64,000 nucleotides of DNA from Hygrophila difformis (taxonomy: Eukaryota; Streptophyta; Magnoliopsida; Lamiales; Acanthaceae), in contig JAOANR010000001.1 of NCBI GenBank assembly GCA_030278955.1, positions 930,001-994,000 of the forward strand. Reading direction: 5' to 3'. This document shows, one piece after another, positions 37,301 to 49,787 of the stretch. Each line of letters starts with the position of its first letter. The stretch's first letter is position 1. The position numbers and the translations under genes were made by a program. Below the pieces are notes generated by a model. That model did not search any database, was not told where the DNA came from, and was given only the letters and a program-made list of their open reading frames with translations.

Positions 37301-40300
37301 TCCCTTGTGATTAATCGTTCGCCTAATCACCCATTTGGGTTTCGAAAGTGATTCAAATTATAGGAACACTAACATATGAGAACGGAGGAGAAAATGACTC
37401 ATATATTCTGGGTATATGGTTTATATCTCAAATTCATGTCTTGCTATTGATAGCTTTGGCTTTTACCCCTTGATTTTTCCTTGTTCAATATCTTCTACTA
37501 GTCTTACAACATTATTTTCAATCCTCTGATTCAAGGAAAGTTAGCCCCTTAATGAGTACACTAATTAAACTCATAAAGGGAAAAACGATCAAATCAGTTG
37601 GATTATTGTATATAAACAAGGATTTAATAATTAGGAAAATTAATGGACTAAATACATGACGAAATGGATTGTATTTCCTCAATCAGGAATGACCAAGGAA
37701 TAAACAAAAGGGCAAAAAGCATCTATACCTGGCCATTTATATTAGAACCATTTTTCACCCATCTCCACAGTAGATGAGTGCCATCCTCTGCTAAGGCCAG
37801 AATACTGTTACCCGAATGAGTGTATGCCAGTCTTCGAATCTGAAACCATAAAAACTGTGAACGTGACACCCCAAAATACCCATAAGAAATATACAAGGAA
37901 AATCAATGGCCAAAATATGGAAGCAACAAAGGTCGGGCGCAAAATTCAGAAGTAAAAATATTATTTCAGTATGTGAAAATTTAACACGCGGGAGTATAAT
38001 AAAACCATCATGGCAAGCGAGGAATTATTTTAACAAGGGAAAAGAATATTGCAAAGTGAAATGTCAGGTTTCGATGTAAAAACATTACTACTATAAAAAG
38101 TGACTTCAGTAATAAAATTTTGTAATGCATTTGGAAAGGCATTACAAAATCTTTAATAAAACGGCATTAGAAACACTACTATGTAATGCCATTTCAAAAG
38201 CATTACAACTTTTTTTCTTAAAAAGAATATATATAAAATTGATTTTAGCAACACTATTTTGTAATGCCTTCTCAATAGCATTGAAAGTTATTAAAAATAA
38301 ATGAGTTCGGTAACACAATTTTATAATGCTTTCCCTAAGGCATTACAATTTTATTAAAGAATAACTTCAATAATATTAATTTGTAATTTCTTTTCACATG
38401 CATTACAATTTTTTTAAGAAAAAAAAAAGGATTTTAAAAACACAATTTGGTAATGTTTTCGAAAGAACTGCAAATTTTTAAATTTTTTTAAGAAATACGT
38501 AATTTCTAATACTTTTTGTATGACATACTAAATAAATTGAAGAAATGGATTTTAAAAAAAGAGCATCACAACTAATTTGTGTTATTTTTCTCAATTTATT
38601 TGTATTGTAAAAGACATTATTTTATTGTTTTATTCTTTCAAATTTGATTTGATTTTGATTTATTAATTTTAGTTTTGTTTAAATTTAATTTTTTATCTAG
38701 ATTATTTTGTAAACTTTCGTATTTAATTTCTTAATTATAAATGAATTCAATTTAATTTTTTGTATTTAATTTATTTTATGATATTTTATTTTAATATTTT
38801 AAAATTTAATTTTTTTGTTATTATTCTTTTATTATAATTTTTAATTTAGTCATATTTGCTTTTCTTTAATATTAATTATTTGAAGTTATTTATTTTACTG
38901 TATGTGTTTTATTAATGTTGACATTTTGGAGCAATGGGGGTTTTGCTCAAAGACTAATGGATATTGAAGTTAAGACAAGCCCGGATGAGCTTATCCAATG
39001 TCAAGAAGGGAAATAAATAAAGCCGGCATATTTTATGATTAACTGTGTATCTATTAATTCATTAGAATTAATTGGCAGTTAACCATATCAACATATTTGA
39101 TTTGAAATTTGAATTTCAAATGGCCATTGTCTGTTGTGATATGAAACCATGTAACCTTATCATCATATTTGATTTCAAATGGTCATGGTCGGTTGTGATA
39201 TGAAAGTTTGTAACCATTCACTTTTAACTATTTTCCCTTCAGTATATATATTAATCTTTGGCAGAGGAGGAAATATATAGACTTGTGAGTTTCATAAGAA
39301 AGACTTATGAGTTCCATATGATCGACTTATAAGGCTCCTTATGACAGACATATGTGTTCCTTGTCTCTGCAACTTCGATACATTTTTCAATACACAAAGC
39401 TTCAACATTGTTGCTCAAGATTATTGCCTTGATCTTTGAGTGTGGCTTCTTCTTATCTCCGATACTTATTTCGTGTAACCCAAGACATTATAGGGTCGAA
39501 ATAAAGTATACGGAAAGCATTTTGCGATTAGAAGTCCTATCAAGTCATTTGCCTATTTCATATTTTACTACAACAATTAATTTAATTAATTATTATGTTT
39601 TATATGAAATTTTTATTGAAATTATTTAACTTTGTTTAATTTTCATTAATGGTAATTTTTGTTCGCATTCCTAATGTATAATACTGACAATGGTTATTGA
39701 ACCTAAATGATTGGTTAGCATTTAGCAAGGTGGTATACGCGCAAAACATACATTGCTTCTTCACCCAGTTCGAATCCTTGTCATGGCTAGAATAAGGTGT
39801 TGGTTGGATTCTGCTTTGAAGGTATTACTTCTTCATTTTTATTTTTGTAATGCTTCCACAGGTGTTACAAAATGTGTTAAATACTTAAAAAAAGGGATTA
39901 TTGAATGCCTTTTTTAAAGCTTTTTATGTGTTGTTAATTAAATATTTTTTTGTAGTGAATGGAAGGACTAGTAATTTTTTAACAAAGGATAGAAAAGTTT
40001 GGCAGGTTTGCCCAAACCCATTAGATGTGCCCACGCTTAAGACAGGTCTTGGTGAATTTTAAGGATTTATGGCAACCCAAAAAATAATTTCTGACACTCA
40101 TATTGTGCAAGTACCTTAAGAAATGGTTAGGAATGAAGAGAAAAAAGGGGTGATTAACGAGTAGTGCTACTCGTACTCGACTCGGGACTCGGCTCGAAAA
40201 AGGGGTGATTAACGAGTAGTGCTACTCGTACTCGACTCGGGACTCGGCTCGAAAAAAACTCGACTCGTACTCGACTATCGCTACTCGACCCAGCTCGAAC

Positions 40301-43300
40301 TCGAGCTCGAGCTCGCATCAAGTCAAGCTCGACTCGAACTCGACTCGAGTATTTGAGCTCGACTGAGCTCGACTCGACTCGATAACACCATTAACACACA
40401 TTTTAATTAATATTCGTTTCATACTTTCCCTCACAGTCCACTCTATTTTCTATTAGAAAAAATATACTTCCTCCGTTTTTTTTTTTTTGTTAGCTACATT
40501 TGACATTTTGCTACTGTTCACTCATATACTTTGACTTAAAGTTTTATCATGGTTATATAAGTTAAAATATAGCCAAGTGAGATCTTGTTAGATTCGTCTC
40601 GTCCTGTAGTTTTTAAGTATCGAACTTTTAGAATTTACTTCCTCTAAAATATCTAAACAAGGAAATATAGTCATTCTGTGAATTTTCAGTCTCGTCTCGT
40701 CTCGTCTCGTGCTGGGTGGGTCCGTAGCAATCTTTAAACTATCTAAACAAGGAAAAATAGTCATTCTAAAAAATTAAAATATATTTTTAAAGAATTTTAC
40801 TTCTAACTTTAGTTGTACGATAATCAACACAATATTCAAGTATCAAATTAAATTGTGTCTTTTAGGCTATGGTTAAAAATTCTAAATCAAATGTTAAGAA
40901 AAATAAAATAAATACATACTTAAGCTACAAATTCAAACTCGAGCTTAGCAAAAAAAGAACACGCCAACTACTCGAACTTAAACTCGAACTCGATGATACT
41001 CGAGCTCGAACTCGACTTGATGATACTCGAGCTCGAGCTCGAACTCGAATATATGTTGTCAAGCTCAAGCTCAAGTATCATGATACTCGAGCTCGACTCG
41101 ACTCGATATCACCCCTAGCGTGCACCACTTCTTATGATGCTTGAAGAATACTGGTAAATTCCATGAAGGTTTGGCCTCAGTTAGAACTTCCAAAATTATA
41201 AAGTATTATTATTAATCGTCTTATGTATTAGATAAATGTGCACACAATATACAATAAATAAGTAAACAATCTTATAAAATAAAAGATTGTGAAAGGTCAT
41301 AAGAAGCTCATAGAACAAATACGTACCACACTTCCACACACAAAACATGTCATATAGTATCATACATTGTTATCAGCCCATATAGTATTCGTGATCTAAC
41401 CAACCAAGCAAATCAGCTTAGTAAAGTCTGCACATATCAGGAGATAGAAAGAAAAATTGTAGGTACTCTTCCAGAAAAGTTCAAACCCAAGATTGTTGCC
41501 CTTGAATTGCAGAAAGATTATGCTACCATACTGGTGGATGAACTCATAGGAATCCTACGACCGTGAGAAATGGATCACTGTAAAATTATAAAAGTGTAAT
41601 GTTCAAACTGGAGTCTAAACCAGATGATGAGCCCAGAGGATGAAGGAGTTGGTCATGTTGTCCAAACTCCAAACGCACTGCCAGAATCCTTAAGAACAAA
41701 GGGTCTAAACAATATGGAAATAAACAGGGAGAAGGATCATCCATAAGAAACTTTGAAAACAGAAGGAATGACATGGGAAAGAAAGATCAAACTAAAGCTG
41801 TTTCTGACTCTTGAGGTCCCAAATGCTCTGAATGTGAAGAATATAGACACTTTAAGGCTGATTGTGCTAACCTCGAGAACAAGCCAGAACAATCCCAAAA
41901 GACTTATTGTGCTACTCTAAGTGACACTGATGACTACAACTCAAGTGATAAGGAAGATGGGAATGTTGTTGCACTTACTACTCATTGGGATTCAGACTCG
42001 AGTTCTGATGTTGAGTCTGACATTGGTAACCTTCCTAACTTTGTCAATCCAGTTACTTTTCATGACGGCAGTTCTTCATCTGACAGGAAAGGGAAACAAA
42101 GTGTTGAAGGCCTCTGTGATCTATATGGTGAGACCTATGAAAAGCTCGAAGCTACAGAGGAAGAAAATGCCATGCTTAAGGCTAAACTTGAGGACCTTAA
42201 GGTTAAATATTGCCCTTATGGGAAGAACACACAGAAGCTTGCAAGGAACATGATAGACTGGAGTACCTTGTCAACATTCTCCATGCACCTTTTTAAGTGT
42301 TTTATGGATGTAGATGCAGAACATCCTTGTATTGGAATGATTTTGCAGAACGGGTGATTGTGGGGCCTGACTTGATCTAACAAACTGCTCAACAAGTTTG
42401 ACTAATTTAGCACGAAATGAAAGAGGCCCATGATAGACAAAAGATGTTTGCCGATATGCATCACATAGACAAAGAATTCAAAGTGGGAGACCCGATGCTA
42501 CTTCAAGTATGACTACTAAAGGAGTTAGAAAATTCAGGACCTGAGAAAAGTTAAGCCCCAGATTTGTAGGCCTTTATGAAAACTAAACAAGTAGGATGGG
42601 GAGCTCATAGATTAGAATTACTTGAAGATCTATCGGGAGTTTGCAATGTTTTTCATGTGTCTTAGTTGTGATGTTTCATATCTGATCCTTCAAAACTTTA
42701 ACTCCCAAATCGATTGACTTAGAGCCCAGAATGGAGTATGAAGAAGTCCCTATCAGTAATTTCGTATCTTTGATACCTATACTAGACAGTGGCGATGACA
42801 CGTGCCAATGGTGAAAGTGATGTGGTCCCGACAAGGCCAAGAAGAGGCAACATGGAAAAAGGAGGAATCTATAAGATAAAACTATTCAAATCCGAATCTA
42901 ATATGAATCTACGAGTCTCATCCTAAAGTACCTCCTATGTTTTAATAGTCATACCTTGCCCATCCTACACTAAAGTACCTATGTTTTAATAATCGTACCT
43001 TGCCCACTACATAACATTTTGAGTTTCAAATGTTCGTAAGTGGGAAGGTACGTAATATCCAAAAGATTCAAAATAGGTAATTGTGCTAGAAATTGGCTTT
43101 GCATCTAATTTTTCAAGTTGTGCTGACTTGCAAAACAAAATTAACGATAGTGGTGTGAACTATGGTCCTGAAAAATTGATTGTGATACTGGACTGCAAAA
43201 AAAAAAAAAGGTTTACTATTTCATAGTATTTTTGAAATGTGTGACCTGTGACGAGCCTAATCCTTTCCTTTTGATCTCTTTTGTAACTATGGTGTATAGG

Positions 43301-46300
43301 ACGCGGTTTGGCAACTTGGACGCGTTTTGGCAGCTATTTCAGATGTCCTTCGAATTTATCTACCTCATTTTTAAGGTATGACGCTAAGGATGTTAGCTAT
43401 AATTGAGGTTGGAACCATGGTTTTTGAGTAGGTAATGATTAAGTTAATATAGAATCTTCCCTACCCAGTGGCTAGGTGTGAGCTTTATTTAAGAGTTGAT
43501 TTTGTGTGAATTTGAGGATGTTGATTTCTGGTAAGTTAATGCTCTCTTAAAGGTATACTTTTCAAACTATGCCTAGCATCTCTTATTTTAGTAGGAGAGC
43601 TTAATTAAGATATTTGGCAGTAACACTTCCCGCCTAATGGATTTTCAAAACCAGGGTGTCACAGTCAACCATTAGTTTTTCAATTCCTTCGTGACCTTGT
43701 TTTCTACTAACCTTTTGAAGTTTGCAATGGACGCAGAATTAGAATATCATGAGATGTGTGCTAGTTAACATCACAATCAAACCTAATCTATATGCAACAT
43801 TATGATGATTGAGAGGGGCTTAACATTAATCATACCATATTAACCTTCAGTGCAGAAGTCAATAGCAAGGATTGACAGCGTGTAACTTCAACAATTTTCG
43901 AGATACTTTGAATCTCAACACTGGTAGATTCTGTTGTCATCCCTTTGGACTTTGTTCCTTCCAATACATCCACAGACTCTTCCTATATCAGAGAGAACCA
44001 ATATTTATTGCCAACTTAGGAGCATGCAGTAAATAAATTATATAGATTTCACTCAATTAAATATGTTGTAATCCCAAATTATATAGATCAATAAACTGAA
44101 ATGTGCCTAAAGGACAACTCTCTGTTGTGGTATCTACTCCCAGAACTGTATCTTTGCAAGAAACAGGTACCCAATTTTGAGAAATCTGCACACATTACCT
44201 ATAAGTAGACATGTTTATTCACTGGTAAAAACTGGATAAGGATTTAGATGCTGACCTCCGCGAGGGGTTTTGAATGAGTTTCCGAAACGGGGGTAGAAGT
44301 TTGCAGCAGCTCGTGACCATGATCATTGGCCAATACTTTAATTTGATTATTATTAGCAGAAACAGCCAGCAGATTACCGTTCTTGCTGAAGCAAATATTT
44401 GGGGCGACCTATACAAATTTAAGGAACAGCCACACAATAAATATAGTGATTTAAGCCTAATGATGCTTAACTAGAACAACCGAAAAATAAATAAGAGTAG
44501 CTAGCTAGGAAACATACAGGCAGACATCCATCTGCATCAATGACTGCTAAAACTTCAGCTTTGTTCACATCCCAAATTTTTATCAAATGGCTGTCACCAG
44601 CAGTCAAAAATTGGTTGTGGCTTGTGTCAAATTGAACCATAGATGAAGAATATTTGCTAAGGCCACTGTAATTTCTGATAATGAAACCTTCACTTTCATT
44701 CCATTCGACAATGTAAGACTCTCCATTTTTGTTCGTCCCACATGAGAATAGCCTGAGAATATTCTCTAACAAATTCAGCAGGGAGGATAAAATAAAATGC
44801 ACAGGATTATGTAATTCAGTTAATACCTTTTACCATCAGCGCTATACGCCATTTTCATGGAACAGTAACCAGGAGAATAGTATGTAACCCTTGATCCTAT
44901 GTTATCAAACAACCATGCTTTTATCTCGCCATTTGCTGAAGTGGAAAACAAAAACTGCAACACATACAACGGGACAGAGTTAACATGTACGTGCTCATAT
45001 GCCTTTGGAAAATTTAAAAACAAGGCCAATGCATTGATTGTATTCTCACATGAATATTGTCCTTCATATGGGGGCACAATGAGTACACTGGAGCTCCATG
45101 TCCCTCAAACGTATAACGTTTGGCTCCCGTAACTGCATCCCAGACCTTTGAAAAGAATCGAAGAATATATGGCCAGGTCATAATTTATCACTTATGAACT
45201 TTTTGAATGCAGCTATGAAATCGCACCTTAATTAATTTGTCATCGCCACAGCTTATGACCACGAGTTTGTCATCTGGTTTAGAGAATGTGAGATCATTCA
45301 CACTGCCATCATGGCCATCAATCTGAATAGAGAAACTAGATCAAAAGAGAGAAAGTAGTTGGAACATAAGCTAAGAGAATTAAATTGGAGATACCTCCAA
45401 GTGTCTCACACAGCTATTGCCACTTTTAAGAAAATAATATAAATGTATAATGCATTTGGAGTATGCAACACCTGTGAACCAACAGCATTCTTGTTAAACA
45501 AAACAAATAAACATGAATGGTGAATAAAATGAACAGAAGTTTTATATAGTTAGCCATATGCACCAAATATGGAGCCATCGGGGCTCCAACGCACACGATT
45601 TGCAGTATTGCGGGGGTTCTTCTCCATGCTCTCCTGATTACAAGAAATAGCATCTCAATCTATCTTCTATTGTGATCAAGGGAGAGCAGATGCCAATAAA
45701 TCAGCAGACTAGATAAGAAGTCTATACCAGTATTTCTCCTGAGACAGGCTTTGCTTTCCATAACGCAAATTCCCTATTGAACAGCTTTTCTGCCAAGCCA
45801 ACATCCCACAGTTCTAGCCCTCCATCACCTTTTCCCACTGCAACAGTGAATTAGAAATATGTAGGAGCTCGAAGTATATAGGAAAATATAAAACTTACTA
45901 CAGCATCACTTACCTAGTAACAAAGTCTCAAGAGCAGGGTGAAAATCCATGGTAGTAGGGGAAGAAGATCCTGTATTTAAAACTCGTTTGAAAGTGCTCG
46001 GAAATTTATTAGGAAGTGCATTTACTGATCTTTTGCCACATGATGGTATATTTTTGGATGATGATGCTACCTGCACACTATTATTCTGTAACTGCAATGA
46101 TCTTACTCAAAAAGAGATCTTAATAGAAATCCGAAGCAAAGTACATAGTGCTTAATAGAATGTTGACTGATTACCTCTTCAAGAGACTTCACAGTCTCTA
46201 ACTTTGAGGTATCACGGGAAGTGTTGATCACTACTGAAGGTGAAACTAATGGAAATGTGGCCACAAAGTTTGATCATTAGAATAATAACTAGAACGAGTC

Positions 46301-47722
46301 GAATAATATTTCAGTTGTATGCAAAGCAAAACAAACTAGGATGCACCACCTTTTATGGACATTTCACTAAGATTTACAGAAGTGGAAGTAAGCGCAGACT
46401 CAGTTACACCAGTCCCGTAAGAAGTTGTGTTTCCCATCGAAGGTGACGAGGAGTCCTGGAAATGTATTCAATTGGACATTATATTAGATTAGCACAATAA
46501 GATTTTATCAAGATCAAAAAGTAAGAGAGATGGGAATGAAGTTGAGTTACAGAGAATGTCTTACGGATGAACTTTCATTTATCAATTGAGCCAGTATATT
46601 ATCAGGTCCTGGACACTTATGATCTGTAAAGAGGGTGTCAATGTGTGGTTGTGGATGAGGATGTGTGCAATGAATATGCTGCCAGTTCAAACTGCAGATA
46701 ATAAATTCAGAACCAGATTACTCAAAATAATTAACAAATATAGGCAACCCAAGAAAATAACAGTCGTAAGAAATGATACAGAAGTGTACCTCTGGTTGAT
46801 TAGCCTCCTTAACCTTGACCTGTTAATCTGGGGAAATTTTATTTTTCCTTGCAATAGGGGATTAGCTTCAATTATAGCCCTGAGTTCATTTATCATCCTC
46901 TTTCTTGCAGACAATGCATCTCCATAGTGGGCAAGAGAACTGTGCTCCCTATTAGTTCATTTTGTATTGAACAATGAATTAACGTTGCCATTGTTAGCGA
47001 CTTTATAAATCACCTTTTAAGGGCACAATTCAATTATTTTCATTTATCAGTTGTTAGACTTGGGTGGTTTGTCCCAAAAATGATGGCCAAACTAACAAAC
47101 TGCAAGTTTGCCTTAAAGGCAGCACAATAAAATGTTACAATACTTGGTGGCATTCATGTACTCATTTCCATGTTCTTACCTGAAATCATCTAGCGCCAGA
47201 AGCTGAGCCATTTCTTTGTACAACTCTTTGTTTGATAGTGCAAAACCTTTAAGATCTTTTATGAGAATGTCTAGAGCCACAGAATATTCATGCCTATAGC
47301 ACCAACAAGATCAGGGATGTTAGCAAAAAGTTTAGGATTATCATGTATCATTGGTAAGAGGAATAGTGCTACTTGTCAAGGGCCTCCAGAAACTTGTGCT
47401 TCCTAATCTCAAAATAAATCTTTGTTGAATATTTGTTGTCTTCAACCACCGTGAAACTCGAGAGATATGTCTCCGCATCTTCCCAGCTCCCTTGGAGAAT
47501 CAGCTCTTCAAAATATTTCAAGTCAAAAAAATAGCCCGTCTCCTGCTCAAGCCTGCATTACGAAATGGGTATATGTAAATTGAGTTGCCTCCTATATACC
47601 AACACATAAACAAAAGCAAGTGGAACCACAAGTCTAGAAACTTACGTGTGAGCAGTCCTCTTGAGATTCTCTTCATCACAGAATTGCAAGATCAAGAAGA
47701 TAAGGTCCTTACTCAGAGGCAT
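34312..47722 (-). CDS. TPR: TOPLESS-related transcriptional co-repressor
   Basis: Groucho/TLE-like co-repressor of the nucleus; TOPLESS proteins are recruited by EAR-motif factors (Aux/IAA, NINJA, WUSCHEL) and bring histone deacetylases. 23 coding exons with GT-AG borders join in one open frame of 1,030 codons: 47722-47646, 47552-47373, 47293-47180, 46948-46790, 46691-46565, 46455-46350, 46245-46175, 46070-45914, 45837-45728, 45633-45564, 45471-45395, 45322-45227, 45145-45050, 44954-44827, 44752-44518, 44408-44256, 43982-43845, 37839-37729, 35928-35620, 35519-35424, 35345-35163, 34703-34531, 34435-34312 (last acceptor weak). LisH/CTLH: MPLSKDLIFLILQFCDEEN, LEALDK (aa 1-123). Exon 5: TLFTDHKCPGP. 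WD40 repeats from about aa 280 (MDFHPALETLLL) to ALGLSNGAVVVIEPLE. At 1,029 aa it is about 100 shorter than TPL (1,131) and clearly diverged. Introns 17 and 18 (6.0 and 1.8 kb) are enlarged. Confidence 0.93.
34776..34804. repeat. (CA)n microsatellite in a TOPLESS-related intron
   Basis: Uninterrupted AC/CA run within intron 21 of the minus-strand gene. Confidence 0.95.
34942..35001. repeat. Perfect 30-bp tandem duplication
   Basis: A 30-bp unit starting agttgtatgatag and ending ccctcatctc occurs twice back to back in intron 21 of the TOPLESS-related gene; the two copies are identical. Confidence 0.9.
35929..37728. other. Intron 18 of the TOPLESS-related gene (1.8 kb)
   Basis: Unassigned sequence. 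A 90-codon open frame at 36115-36384 (+) has no recognisable domain. A 36-bp unit (ttcggctttattattgcttg...) is duplicated in tandem at 37146-37217. The 36480-37060 part is C/T-rich with recurring agcgtgtcc and gctagcc phrases, possibly an old element. Confidence 0.5.
38086..39957. mobile_element. Degenerate non-autonomous CACTA-like element in intron 17
   Basis: The right edge is tttttttgtagtg, the inverse of a CACTACAAAAAAA terminus. The left edge, tactactataaaaag, is a one-base-off version. Subterminal stretches contain many inverted pairs of tgtaatgc and gcattaca about 20-30 bp apart. No transposase remains. A 3-bp target duplication is not preserved. A solo LTR is inserted in it. Confidence 0.55.
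38916..39575 (+). mobile_element. Solo LTR, 660 bp, with ATTAA target duplication
   Basis: Ends TGTTG and CAACA (inverted) are flanked by ATTAA at 38911-38915 and 39576-39580. A TATA-like agtatatatatta is at about 39242. No internal retrotransposon sequence is present, so it is best explained by recombination between two LTRs. Lineage not assigned. Confidence 0.78.
40142..40251. repeat. Perfect 55-bp tandem duplication at the edge of the CTCGA element
   Basis: The unit beginning aaaaaggggtgattaacg and ending gggactcggctcg occurs twice in succession (40142-40196, 40197-40251), so the element's left terminus is duplicated. Confidence 0.88.
40146..41116. mobile_element. Non-autonomous element with AGGGGTGAT ends and CTCGA-rich arms
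   Basis: The left end aggggtgatta and the right end (inverse) aggggtgatatc match for nine bases. Both arms (40166-40385 and 40935-41107) are built almost entirely of CTCGA, CTCGAG and CTCGAACTCGA blocks, which are self-complementary. The AT-rich middle has no gene. AGGGGTG-type ends suggest the hAT superfamily, but no 8-bp target duplication was found. Confidence 0.55.
41390..42357 (+). pseudogene. Copia gag remnant
   Basis: Decayed Gag: QLSKVCTYQEIERKIVGTLP and KPKIVALELQKDY at 41420-41520, then a CCHC zinc knuckle CSECEEYRHFKADC near 41830 and an acidic tail (YCATLSDTDDYNSSDKEDG, 41905-41960), with stops and frame changes throughout. It lies in intron 17 antisense to the host gene. Confidence 0.7.
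42410..42880 (+). pseudogene. Gypsy pol 3' remnant (integrase tail and chromodomain-like end)
   Basis: Fragments in changing frames read KEFKVGDPMLL, KLSPRFVGLYE, LELLEDLSGVCNVFHVS, PRMEYEEVPIS and VKVMWSRQGQEEATW. The order and motifs are those of the end of a Ty3/gypsy polyprotein with a chromodomain-like tail. Stops are frequent. Confidence 0.72.
42881..43664 (+). other. Probable LTR remnant following the gypsy pol fragment
   Basis: Noncoding, immediately after the pol end, finishing with agggtgtcacag at 43654-43665, like LTR ends of chromodomain-type gypsy elements. No second LTR was matched, so this is inference. Confidence 0.35.
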
Positions 47723-48941
47723 TGCCAAACTTGTCACCCCCTTCAAGTCTACTCCCAACACATTCAATAAATCAATGCAACCTTTTTCGCGGCAAGAATA
47801 TTTATTTTCTCAGTCAAGATTATCATTCTCTTAATAAAACATAAACAGAAAACCAGAGAATATGATGCCAAAGATATACACACAGAGAAATTTGGCAAAC
47901 TAAATCCAGTTTGAATCACAGGTTAAAACCAATTTGTATCCAGTGTGGATGGTGGATTTATACCAAGGGCCCAAATTAGGACATCAAAACAAGGGACAAA
48001 CTAAATAAAACAAATTGGCTTCCCGCTAAGAAACAGCACATGTTCCTTAACAAAACTTGATACTAACATAGCATTAACAACATAAAATAAAATTCTTACT
48101 AGAACCCACCTCTGCTCTCTGATCACAGTACAGGCTTTGCCATCGGAGTGTTTTCCATATTCCAATTAAATTTGTGCAAAGAGAAAAACACAATGTGAAA
48201 TCAAAACCTTCATAAGCGTGCAGATTTCAGACTCAACAGTCCGCATCAACATTTTTTTAGACAGAAAAACAGTTGACAGAAGATCCAAGGAAAATACTGA
48301 TCGGGGTCAAGGTGAGCTTCTTCTTTTCTACTACTACATCTTTTCGTGATTATTTCATTGTTTTTCGTTGATTTAAAAAGAGGGTTTTAGTGTTTTGGGT
48401 ATCAAAGAAAACATGAAAAGCAAAAGAGCAATAAAGGAAAAGGAAGCATGAGAAAAGGGGGAGGCAACATCGAGAGAGATGCTTTACTTTTATTATTACG
48501 ATTATAAAGCACTATAATAATTCATTTAAAACGGGAAAGTAAGTAATGAATAGAGTATAAAGTGGCAGGGAAAGAGCCAAGAGGCATTTACTCTCCCACC
48601 CATGGAAATGTAGAGAGTTCTCTACTTCAACATCCCAAGAAGATGATCGCTTCCAGGGATTTTTCTTCCAGAGTCATTCGAATACCAAATACTCCCTCCC
48701 TCCATTCCCACCAAATTTCTGTCACTATTCTTTGTTTATGAGATGTTCCATTTTTAGATAAATTAAAATAATATAAACTAGAATTTTAATTATTATCAAA
48801 TTACATTAAAAGTGTTCATTTTACTATTCTGTACAAATTGCAATGCACTTTTACTTTTCTACACAAAATTCCTAGTATTTCTTTAATTCTTAATATTTCA
48901 AAATTGGTACGAACAAAAATTATAGTATAAAATATATATTA
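47723..48941 (-). promoter_or_regulatory. 5' leader and promoter region of the TOPLESS-related gene
   Basis: Upstream of the start at 47722. A possible untranslated exon ends at the donor agcagag/gtgggt near 48114. A half MITE (actccctccctcc) lies at about 48690. No TATA box can be chosen with confidence. Confidence 0.4.
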
Positions 48942-49205
48942 CTCCCTCCGTTCCAATTTAGTTGTCTTTTTAGAAATCAAAAAGCATTTCAAAATAGTTG
49001 TCATTTTATGTATTTCAATGGAAATTTTCCAATACTACCCTTATCATTTTATAAATATTACTCCTAGAATATTGTGCAATCTTTCTTCACTTCAATTTTA
49101 TTTTTTATAAAGTAAGGGCAAAAATGTAAAAAAGAGTGTAATCACTGTATTTTATTGGTAAGTGTGTTTTGGTCTAGAACGACATCTATATTTGAACGCA
49201 GGGAG
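48942..49205. mobile_element. Stowaway-type MITE, 264 bp
   Basis: CTCCCTCCGTTCCAATTTAG at the left and ctccctgcgttcaaatatag on the other strand at the right, flanked by TA on both sides (48940-48941, 49206-49207). Confidence 0.85.
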
Positions 49206-49529
49206 TATCAAACTATACGATTACACGATTCTAACAAGATCACACTTAAATATTTTCCTCTAATTATATCATTACATAATATTAAGTTAAAGTTAACCAA
49301 TAAACAGTATCAAAATTCATTAGTATTTTAAATATAAAATGCCTACACCAATATAACTACTAAACCCCACTACCTAAATTACCGTGCCCAAAATAAAGTG
49401 GCCACATCTCGCGGGACGGTATCCGGCCAATTCAATTTTCGATTGCAGTGGACTTCAAAAAGACCGAATTTGTGTCAGACTATATGGCCATTGGCCATGG
49501 ATGCACTCCCTCGTCTGCCTAAATAGTTA

Positions 49530-49787
49530 CTCCCTCTGTTCCTAAATAATTGTTTCTTTCAACTCAATTTTAATAACCAATGTTTGCATTAATTGATTCA
49601 TAAATTTATATTTTTACCCTTCAACTAAATTCATTCTTAATAAATGTCAACAAATCATAATATTTATGTAAAGTGAAGGGCAATACAGTAAAAATATAGC
49701 ATAACTACCTATAACTATATAAAAATGACAACTATTTTGGAATATTTTTCAATCTCTAAAAAGACAACTAAAAAGGAACAGAGGGAG
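49530..49787. mobile_element. Stowaway-type MITE, 258 bp
   Basis: CTCCCTCTGTTCCTAAATAA left and ctccctctgttcctttttag right (inverse), flanked by TA. The same family as the copy at 48942. Confidence 0.85.

Noticed and set aside
40869..41144. 91-codon open frame in the right arm of the CTCGA element
   Set aside because: Its Leu/Glu/Arg/Thr repeats are only a translation of CTCGA blocks.
37860..43664. gtgacacccc near 37862 and gggtgtcaca near 43656 as the two ends of one gypsy element filling intron 17
   Set aside because: The flanks show no matching 5-bp duplication and the sequences next to the ends do not match as LTRs; only the right part is kept as a possible LTR remnant.
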